DNA of 24,859 bases, from contig JBDTMC010000055.1 of NCBI GenBank assembly GCA_039934475.1, positions 1-24,859 on the forward strand, written 5' to 3'. The notes beneath the pieces are model-generated. The model saw nothing but the letters and a program-made list of their open reading frames with translations. It was not told the origin of the DNA and searched no databases. Numbering within the stretch: the first letter of the stretch is position 1; every line of letters begins with the position of its first letter. This DNA comes from JBDTMC01 sp039934475. GTDB taxonomy: Bacteria > Acidobacteriota > Terriglobia > Bryobacterales > Bryobacteraceae. The position numbers and the translations under genes are program-made. Positions 6,348 to 12,448 of this stretch are shown here, piece by piece.

Positions 6348-7079
6348 CTACTGAGCGGTCAGCGTCTGGAGAGCCTGCCCGAGTTTCTCCGCCGAGAAGC
6401 CATACGGGCCCGGCGCGCTCTTGTAGATGACCCGGCCATCCCGTCCGATCAGGTACAGACGGTCGGGCCAGCCGGTATACGCACGCTCCGTTGTATTGGC
6501 GATGCCGTCCAGAAGGGCCGGAATCTTGATGCCCAGCTTCCGCACGCAGGTGGTGGCGGTTTCATTCCGCTCACCATCGGACCGCGGAGACGCCAGTATC
6601 ACGCCATCGCGGACGTTCGACGCCACTTGCCAGAGGTCCGTCGGATGGGCCTCCTGGATATACACAACGTGGAAAGCGACACGATCCTTGTATGTCTCGT
6701 AGAGCTTGTTAAGGGCGGGAACCTCCCGCCGGAAAGGCGGTCAGGTATAGCTTCCAAAGATGAGCAGGACGGGCCGATCCTTTAGCTCATTGGAAAGCTG
6801 AACGGCTCCGCTTCCATCGAGCTTCGGCAGCGAGAAATCCGGCGCCGCGTCTCCTACCTGCAAATGGCCGCTGCGCGCCGACATCCAAAGCGGTCGAAAC
6901 GGCAGGATCATCATGGCGAATCCTGGCACCTTCGCCATCACCCGGCCAAACGTCTCCGGTGTTTGGCGCATCGCTGTATAGATGCCTGCCACGGCAAAGA
7001 CATACACCAGCGCCACTGCGCCCAGAACGCTGCCCGCGATCTTAATCATTCTCTTGCCTGACCCAGAACCTTGCGGCAT
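6348..7079 (-). CDS. Deiodinase-like selenoprotein (TGA read as selenocysteine at residue 113)
   Basis: One 243-residue gene that a standard caller splits into 6741-7079 and 6348-6665, because codon 113 is TGA (6741-6743). The reading frame is the same on both sides. Architecture: N-terminal membrane anchor (about 12-36), linker, then a thioredoxin fold starting VGDAAPDFSLPKLDG. The redox site reads LIFGSYT-U-PPFRREVPAL; vertebrate iodothyronine deiodinases have FGS-x-T-U-PPF or similar at their selenocysteine. After the TGA come VYIQEAHPTDLW (deiodinases have YI-x-EAH-x-SDGW, with an essential His, here His145) and RLYLIGRDGRVIYKSAPGP, the family's C-terminal strand pair. A SECIS-like hairpin follows the TGA at the expected place. 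I infer a membrane-anchored, outward-facing selenoenzyme with thiol-peroxidase or dehalogenase-type chemistry; the substrate is unknown. The start may instead be Met11 (7047-7049). A nonsense mutation is possible but fits poorly. Confidence 0.87.
6714..6730 (-). promoter_or_regulatory. Candidate bacterial SECIS element
   Basis: On the minus strand, GGCGGG-AGGTT-CCCGCC forms a perfect 6-bp stem with a 5-nt loop, or 7 bp with a GGU triloop if the A-U pair closes. It begins 10 nt after the TGA, and the loop begins after 16 nt. The E. coli fdhF SECIS has loop AGGUCU beginning about 17 nt after its UGA; the shared AGGU and spacing are what SelB recognises. The bulged U of the E. coli element is not seen. 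It lies inside the coding sequence, as bacterial SECIS elements do. Confidence 0.75.
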
Positions 7080-7090
7080 ATAGTTGCTCG

Positions 7091-7119
7091 ATTGTAACGG
7101 GGTACACCCTTGCGAGCAA
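7091..7119 (-). promoter_or_regulatory. Candidate sigma70-type promoter for the selenoprotein gene
   Basis: On the minus strand, TTGCTC (7114-7119) and TACAAT (7091-7096) lie 17 nt apart, close to TTGACA-N17-TATAAT. The predicted start, near 7084, would leave only about 5 nt before the ATG at 7079, so either the mRNA is almost leaderless or translation begins at Met11 (7047-7049). Confidence 0.45.
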
Positions 7120-7312
7120 TAGTATTTTTAAACTAGCGACTTAGCTTTAGAGCGAATGCTAGACTGGCAGGACGATATGATCGGCATCCTTCATCTTCGA
7201 TGAATTCAAGACCGGCTCGACGGGTTCGAGCCTGGCCTGCCGCCTGATCCGGCGTGAGTTGAGGTCCACCTGATCCTCGCCTTGCCGGTGACGCCGGCTA
7301 CGTGAGGAATAA
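7120..7312. other. Intergenic region between divergent transcripts
   Basis: Gene-free stretch between the selenoprotein promoter and the acyl-CoA-dehydrogenase-like gene. It begins with an AT-rich patch (about 7120-7150) unlike the surrounding GC-rich sequence. It contains two perfect hairpins: GGCTCGA-CGGGT-TCGAGCC (7214-7232) and GCCGG-TGACG-CCGGC (7284-7298). Neither is followed by a T run, so they are not intrinsic terminators; they may be leader structures for the plus-strand operon. GAGGA at 7303-7307 is the ribosome site for the gene at 7313. No ORF or known RNA gene was seen. Confidence 0.5.
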
Positions 7313-8443
7313 ATGACAACTGACGCTACCAACTATCAGAAAATTCTCCAACATCTCTGCGCAGAAACTATTGGTCCGCTTGCCTCCGAGGTCGATCGAA
7401 GCGGCGCCTTTCCACAGCCATCCATAGACGCTCTCAAAACCGCTGGTCTGCTCGGCGCCGTCAGTGCGCCCGAAGTGGGCGGGCTCGGCTTGGGCCTTCG
7501 CGGCGCCGCCGAAATCGTCCGCCTTGTCGCGCAGCAATGCGCCTCCACGGCCATGGTGCTGTGCATGCACTATTCCGGCGCGGCGGTCCTGGAAGCCCAC
7601 GCGGACGATACCGTTCGCCGGGCGGCCGCCAGCGGAGACCACCTCAGCACCCTCGCGTTTAGCGAAGCCGGATCGAGGAGCCATTTCTGGGCGCCCACCA
7701 GCACCGCTCGTTGGGAGGGGGAGGAAATCCTTCTCAGCGCCTGGAAAAGTTGGGTCACCTCAGCTTCCAGGGCCACAGCCTACGTCTGGTCGTCACAGCC
7801 GTTGGAGGCGGAAGGCCTCAGCACGATCTGGCTGGTCCCTGCCGATGCCACGGGCCTCACGGTCCAGGGCGGCTATGACGGACTCGGGCTGCGCGGCAAC
7901 GATTCCTCGCCCGTCTCTGGTCAGGACGTGCGAGTGCCGGTTACAGCGATGCTGGGCGAGGACGGCAAAGGGTTCGACATCATGATGGGTGTCGTCCTGC
8001 CCTTGTTCAACGTCCTGAACGCCGCCTGCTCCGTTGGTCTCATGGAGGCCGCCGTCGAACGCACAGCGGCATACGCGTCCGGCGCCCGCTATGCCCACGT
8101 CGATTCCAGCCTTGCCGACTTGCCAACCATTCGCAACTACATCGCCCGAATGCGGGTGAAGACCGAAATGGCGCGAACCCTCCTCGACGATACGATCTCC
8201 GCCGCCGAATCCGGCCGCGCCGATACGATGCTCCGCGTGCTGGAGTGCAAGGCCGCCGCGGGAGAAACTGCTACCGAAGTGCTCGACCTTGCCATGCGTG
8301 TCTGCGGCGGCTCAGCCTTTCGCAAAGAAGTCGGAGTGGATCGTTATTTTCGCGATGCGCGCGCCGCCGGCGTGATGGCGCCGACAACCGACATGCTGTA
8401 CGACTTCATTGGCAAGGCCGTTTGCGGCATGGAGCTGTTTTGA
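7313..8443 (+). CDS. Acyl-CoA-dehydrogenase-fold flavoprotein
   Basis: 376 aa with the acyl-CoA dehydrogenase fold throughout. The N-terminal helical domain includes GLLGAVSAPEVGGLGLGLRG. The middle beta-domain has LAFSEAGSRSHFWAPTSTAR in the position of the usual (A)xTEPxxGSD flavin-contact segment. The C-terminal helices include MRVCGGSAFRKE and RYFRDARAAGVMAPTTDML. By-eye alignment puts Ala356 at the catalytic Glu of medium/short-chain enzymes (I-Y-EGT region) and Phe232 at the alternative Glu of isovaleryl-CoA dehydrogenase (helix G). With neither base present it may not be a classic dehydrogenase; flavin monooxygenases of the DszC/SfnC kind share this fold and lack that Glu. It is first in an operon with the PhnD-like and TusA-diiron genes (1-nt and overlapping junctions). 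The start has a good GAGGA ribosome site. Confidence 0.82.
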   Translation: MTTDATNYQKILQHLCAETIGPLASEVDRSGAFPQPSIDALKTAGLLGAVSAPEVGGLGLGLRGAAEIVRLVAQQCASTAMVLCMHYSGAAVLEAHADDTVRRAAASGDHLSTLAFSEAGSRSHFWAPTSTARWEGEEILLSAWKSWVTSASRATAYVWSSQPLEAEGLSTIWLVPADATGLTVQGGYDGLGLRGNDSSPVSGQDVRVPVTAMLGEDGKGFDIMMGVVLPLFNVLNAACSVGLMEAAVERTAAYASGARYAHVDSSLADLPTIRNYIARMRVKTEMARTLLDDTISAAESGRADTMLRVLECKAAAGETATEVLDLAMRVCGGSAFRKEVGVDRYFRDARAAGVMAPTTDMLYDFIGKAVCGMELF

Positions 8444-8444
8444 C

Positions 8445-9305
8445 ATGGGTGACAACAACACGCTTTTGCTGGGCGCCGTCGCCTATGATCCGAAGGTGAT
8501 CGCGATCTGGGACGGTTTCGGGCGTTACTTCGCCAGGCACGGTCTCCCCTTCGACTATGTGCTCTACACAAACTATGAAAGGCAAGTGGAGGCGCATATC
8601 GCCGGACACGTTCATGTGGCCTGGAATTCGCCGCTGGCGTGGCTCCAGTCTGAGCGTATCGCCGAAATCCTGGGCCGCCGCGCCGAAGCCATCTGCATGC
8701 GCGACAGTGACTGCGATCTCACTTCCGTAGTTCTCGTCCGGTCGAACTCAGGCATACACGACTTCAACGGTCTAAGGGACAGCCGCGTCGCCGTCGGCGC
8801 GTACGATTCGCCTCAGGCGACCCTCATCCCGCTCAGCCTCTTCGCCGCCAATGGTTTAGAACCGCGCCAGGATTTTGAAGTCGTTCCCTTCGACGTCCTG
8901 GTAGGCAAGCATGGAGATCACATTGGCGGCGAGCGCGATGCCGTCCGCGCCCTGGTTCGGGGAGACGTCGATGCAGCCTGCATCCTTGACGGTAACCATC
9001 TCGCCTTCGCCCAGGAAGGCACGTTGCCTCACGGTTCAACTCGCATCCTCGGCCACACGCCCGCTTACGATCATTGCAACTTCACCGTCTTCGACAACGC
9101 TCCGCCTCAGATGGTGAACCGTTTTCGTGAACTGCTGTTGGCAATGCAGTATTCGGACGCCGAGGTTCGTCCATTGCTGGACATGGAAGGGTTGAAGCAA
9201 TGGGTGCCGGGCCGCACCAATGGCTACGCGGCGCTGGCCATCGCGGTGGACCGTTTCAAGACAATCGATTCCTTCGTCGCCGGCGTAGTGGAGCGATGCA
9301 AGTAG
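8445..9305 (+). CDS. PhnD-like periplasmic-binding-fold protein without signal peptide
   Basis: 286 aa. The fold resembles the phosphate/phosphonate ABC transporter substrate-binding family (PhnD-like): LLLGAVAYDPKVIAIWDGF at the N-terminus, HVHVAWNSPLAWLQSERIA, SVVLVRSNSGIHDFNGLRD (the typical sentence 'xxVRxxSGIxxxxDLRG'), VAVGAYDSPQATLIPLSLF, then VRALVRGDVDAACILDGNHL. The start at ATG 8445 is one base after the upstream stop; an earlier in-frame start at 8409 would sit inside the neighbouring gene. The N-terminus has no signal peptide or lipobox, and no permease or ATPase genes are near, so it probably works in the cytoplasm as a ligand-binding or enzymatic partner and not in uptake. Its 3' end overlaps the next gene by 10 nt. 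Confidence 0.75.
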   Translation: MGDNNTLLLGAVAYDPKVIAIWDGFGRYFARHGLPFDYVLYTNYERQVEAHIAGHVHVAWNSPLAWLQSERIAEILGRRAEAICMRDSDCDLTSVVLVRSNSGIHDFNGLRDSRVAVGAYDSPQATLIPLSLFAANGLEPRQDFEVVPFDVLVGKHGDHIGGERDAVRALVRGDVDAACILDGNHLAFAQEGTLPHGSTRILGHTPAYDHCNFTVFDNAPPQMVNRFRELLLAMQYSDAEVRPLLDMEGLKQWVPGRTNGYAALAIAVDRFKTIDSFVAGVVERCK

Positions 9306-10465
9306 ACCTCGGCCGGCTGGGGTTCGATGAGGGTGGGCATCTGCTCGTTAAACAATGCCTGCGGCTGGTTTCGGTCGGCGATGAGATCGAAGTGATGGGA
9401 ACGGCGCCGGAGCTGGAACTCCATTTGCGAACGTGGTGCCGTTCCGAAGGCCACAGCTTCCGGCGCGGGGAGGGCAGTGCCGTCATCGGCCGCGGTGGAG
9501 CGGAGACGGGCCGCTGGGCTGGATCGGAGCGCGCCGGCGGGGCAGATGCCGTCCTCGATCATCCTCCACGAAAATGGGGCTTGGCCGCCCGCGGATCCAA
9601 GGTGGAGGCGGGCACGCCAGAATTCGACTTCCGCTTGGCCGACAAGATCGAAGTGTGGGCCGATGAGGCTCCCCGCATCTATGCGCAGGCTGCCGCCGCA
9701 CAGTGGGATCCTCAAACCGCCGTTCCCTGGCAAGCTGAATTCCACATTCCGGACGAAGTGGAGGACGCCGTCGTTCAGGTAATGACATACCTGATCGAGA
9801 ACGAGACAGCCGCACTGATCATACCCAGCCGCTTTATCGCGCAGATGCATCCCCATTTCCGCGAGGTGATGCAGGTGCTGGCGATACAGGCTGCCGATGA
9901 GGCCCGGCACATCGAGATCTTCACGCGGCGCGCCCTGTTGAGGCGTGGTAGCCTCGGCCTCTCGACGGTCGGAGGGCAAGCGTCACTGAAGACCCTGGTT
10001 GACGAGCCGGACTTCGCCATCGCCTCCTTTCTGCTTTCGGTGCTGGGGGAGGGAAGTTTCCTCTCCCTGCTCTGGTTCATCCGACAATACGCTCCCGATC
10101 CGGTGACTGAGGCCGTGGCCCGCCTGGCCGCGCAGGACGAAGCCCGGCACGTCGCCTTCGGACTGGCCCATCTTCGCCAACACGTGAATCGCGATCCGAG
10201 CATTCGCGGGCGTCTCGCTGAAGCCGTATACCGGCGCCACGAGGCGCTCCGGCACACGGCGGGATTGAACGCCGAAGTATTCGATTCGTTACTCCTCATG
10301 GCCGCCGGTTCCTGGAATCACGATAACTTGCGTCAGGGGCATCGCCGGGTGATGGAACTCATGCGCGATATGGACGAAGGCAGAAGGAGCCGCCTCTTCC
10401 GGCTCGGTTTCTCTGCGCAGGAGGCCGAGGAACTCTCCAGCCTCCATACACGTAATTTCATGTAG
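9296..10465 (+). CDS. Fusion of degenerate TusA-like domain and diiron ferritin-like domain
   Basis: 389 aa from ATG 9296, overlapping the upstream stop. Residues about 1-60 resemble TusA/SirA sulfurtransferases (VDLGRLGFDEGGHLLVKQCL, GDEIEVMGTAPELELHLRTW, then C-RSEGHSF), but the catalytic CPxP motif is absent. A polar, Gly-rich linker follows (about 60-100). The rest is a ferritin-like four-helix domain with a full diiron set: Glu168 or Glu170 (IENETAA), E202-x-x-H205 (DEARH), Glu252 (LGEGSF), E282-x-x-H285 (DEARH). Such sites bind two irons and activate O2, or serve as rubrerythrin/AurF-type oxygenases. The flavoprotein and binding protein encoded just upstream may be redox and substrate partners; this is inference, and the reaction is unknown. 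Confidence 0.75.
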   Translation: MQVDLGRLGFDEGGHLLVKQCLRLVSVGDEIEVMGTAPELELHLRTWCRSEGHSFRRGEGSAVIGRGGAETGRWAGSERAGGADAVLDHPPRKWGLAARGSKVEAGTPEFDFRLADKIEVWADEAPRIYAQAAAAQWDPQTAVPWQAEFHIPDEVEDAVVQVMTYLIENETAALIIPSRFIAQMHPHFREVMQVLAIQAADEARHIEIFTRRALLRRGSLGLSTVGGQASLKTLVDEPDFAIASFLLSVLGEGSFLSLLWFIRQYAPDPVTEAVARLAAQDEARHVAFGLAHLRQHVNRDPSIRGRLAEAVYRRHEALRHTAGLNAEVFDSLLLMAAGSWNHDNLRQGHRRVMELMRDMDEGRRSRLFRLGFSAQEAEELSSLHTRNFM

Positions 10466-10506
10466 GTCATAGGCGGCTTAGTACACTACTCTTAGGCCGT
10501 TCTGGT

Positions 10507-10540
10507 GTTGAAGCTTTTGGGGCTGGGTTTTTGCTTCAAC
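10507..10540 (+). other. Hairpin in the leader of the secreted protein gene
   Basis: GTTGAAGC (10507-10514) and GCTTCAAC (10533-10540) form a perfect 8-bp stem around an 18-nt GT-rich loop. It lies in the 95-base gap 10466-10560. It is not followed by a T run; it may be a terminator remnant for the upstream operon or a leader structure for the gene at 10561. The function is undetermined. Confidence 0.4.
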
Positions 10541-10560
10541 CCCGTTTTCGGGAGGATTCC

Positions 10561-12426
10561 ATGTGGCGCGCAACACTTTTGACATTGGCCGGAGCGACTC
10601 TTTTGGCGGCGCCATCCGGCATTACCGTCTCCGTTGCGTTAGCCAATAAGGGAGGCCGTTTGGCCTATGTTCGATCCGATAACTCGATCCTCGCCGATCC
10701 CGCGGGTGCGGATGGTTATAGGGACATCTGGCGTTACAAACTCGATGCAGCCGGCAATATCGCTTCCAGTACCTGCCTCACCTGTGATCAACCGGACATG
10801 CCGTTTCACAACGGCAACCCTCGTTACGATCCCTTCGGCCGCGGCTTCCTGTTTCAGGTGGAGAACAAAGTTTGCCCGGCGGCTTTCCTGGCTAACCACG
10901 GGAGTCCGGGGTCAGGCTCCTGCAACGACTGGTGGTGGTGGGCGGCGGGAGACCAGAAGTTCTATCGAGTGAGTGCTCCCTTGCCCGCCTACGATGGCCG
11001 ATTCGCCCAGATGCACGGTAAGTGGAGCAAGAACGGTGATTACTTCATGTTCTGCTATCGCCTGGGTAGGTGCAACGATAAGTATGGCTGTAACATCGGC
11101 GGCTCTTGGGATTTGCGGGCCATGGAGATCAATTGGACGAATCCCGCACCCAACGTCTTCGTCCCCAAGTTTGGCGCCACCCACATCTACACGCCTGGCA
11201 ACTGGCCGAAGCACTTCTATCAGATGACCGGAACGTCCCCCGTGGACAACGGCGTCGTCCTGTTCGAAAGCAATTCCTTCGCCCAAATCAACACCGAAGG
11301 CGACATCGACGTTGCCACCATGCGCGTGAAAGCGGCCGATGGTACGTGGCTCACCAACCAGCAGGCCAACGCGACGATCGTTGTGCTTAGCGAGTTCAGC
11401 TCCGATGGCAGCCACACGGCCGACTGGAACGAACTTGCCCAATTCACTCCGGATGGCACTCAGATCCAATGGATGTCGAACCGAGGCTATCGGCCCGCAA
11501 CCAGCTTGAGGGATCTTTATAGCGACTATTGGGTTTCGAACCCCGATGGATCGAATAAGAAGCAGATCAGCTTTTTCAACACGGCGGGCAGTCCCGAGTA
11601 CACAGGACAACGAACCATATCGTCTAATTTTGTGTTCTACGACCCGCTGCGTTTCTATGCGTACATCTTTCGCGCCTCGGCAAGGCCGGATAATATCTAC
11701 AAACTCCAGACTGGCACACGCCCCGCGGTTTCAATCATGAACGCCGCAACCCATGATGTCTTTCCCGGCGTCTCGCCAGGCGCATTGGCCTCCGCATCTG
11801 TGGAGGGCTTGACCGGTTTCGCCGAAACCAAGGCTCCGGCGGGTCCGTGGCCATCCAATCTGGCGCGCGTGGAAGTTGCTATCAACGGTGTAGCGGCGCC
11901 TTTGACCCGCGTCAGTCCCGCTGCCAATGGCGCTCCCGGGCAAATCGACTTTCAGGTTCCCTCCAACACTCCGATCGGACCGGCGAAGGTCCAGGTCAGC
12001 GTGAATGGAAAGGCTGTCGCGACAGGCTCTGCGACAATCGTGGAAGCGGCTCCCGGCATCTTCGTGACCGATAGCGCTTCCCTGCAGGGTAAGATTCTCA
12101 ATGCGGACAGCCGCTCCAATTCGCCTGACGCGCGGGCCAAGCGCGGCGAGACTATCCAAATCCTGGCTACCGGCGCGGGTCCTCTGAAGTCCGCGCTTCG
12201 CGATGGAGTCAAGCCGGCTGCCGAAACGTCCACCCGCTCCCTTCCCAAAGTCATGTTTGGAGACACGCCGGCCACTGTGAAGGTAAGCGCCGTCGCCGAT
12301 TCTCCCGGCCTCTGGCGCATCACCGCGACAGTGCCCACGCAAGCTCGAGTCGCAGGACTAGTTCCGCTGGTGGTGATACAGAACGGCGTCCAGAGCAGTC
12401 CGGTCTCGGTGTGGATCGCGCAATAG
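10561..12426 (+). CDS. Secreted beta-propeller-like protein with Solibacter-type TIGR03437 C-terminal domain
   Basis: 621 aa from ATG 10561, which has GGAGG 10 bases upstream (10550-10554); an in-frame ATG at 10531 gives a poorer signal peptide. The signal peptide covers about residues 1-19 (LLTLAGATLLAAPSG). Residues about 30-420 contain repeated WD/TolB-like phrases (AYVRSDNSILADPAGADG, FTPDGTQIQWMSNRG, YWVSNPDGSNKKQISFF), suggesting a propeller. From about 430 the sequence (SNLARVEVAINGVAAPLTRV, GQIDFQVPSNTPIG, then ETIQILATGAGP) matches the domain I know as TIGR03437, characteristic of Solibacter. A local Trp cluster (WWWW, about residue 126) and several paired cysteines fit an extracytoplasmic protein. 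The function is unknown; a surface or binding role is a guess. Confidence 0.8.
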   Translation: MWRATLLTLAGATLLAAPSGITVSVALANKGGRLAYVRSDNSILADPAGADGYRDIWRYKLDAAGNIASSTCLTCDQPDMPFHNGNPRYDPFGRGFLFQVENKVCPAAFLANHGSPGSGSCNDWWWWAAGDQKFYRVSAPLPAYDGRFAQMHGKWSKNGDYFMFCYRLGRCNDKYGCNIGGSWDLRAMEINWTNPAPNVFVPKFGATHIYTPGNWPKHFYQMTGTSPVDNGVVLFESNSFAQINTEGDIDVATMRVKAADGTWLTNQQANATIVVLSEFSSDGSHTADWNELAQFTPDGTQIQWMSNRGYRPATSLRDLYSDYWVSNPDGSNKKQISFFNTAGSPEYTGQRTISSNFVFYDPLRFYAYIFRASARPDNIYKLQTGTRPAVSIMNAATHDVFPGVSPGALASASVEGLTGFAETKAPAGPWPSNLARVEVAINGVAAPLTRVSPAANGAPGQIDFQVPSNTPIGPAKVQVSVNGKAVATGSATIVEAAPGIFVTDSASLQGKILNADSRSNSPDARAKRGETIQILATGAGPLKSALRDGVKPAAETSTRSLPKVMFGDTPATVKVSAVADSPGLWRITATVPTQARVAGLVPLVVIQNGVQSSPVSVWIAQ

Positions 12427-12448
12427 CGAAAGGGACTACGATGGACCT

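Noticed and set aside
6741..6743. Nonsense mutation or pseudogene in the deiodinase-like gene
   Set aside because: The stop is TGA, sits on the exact selenocysteine position of the family, both sides keep conserved motifs, and a SECIS-like hairpin follows. A random nonsense mutation would not meet all of these.
7214..7232. tRNA-like GGTTCGAGCC sequence
   Set aside because: It is one arm of a simple 7-bp hairpin; no acceptor, D or anticodon arms are found around it, so it is neither selC nor another tRNA.
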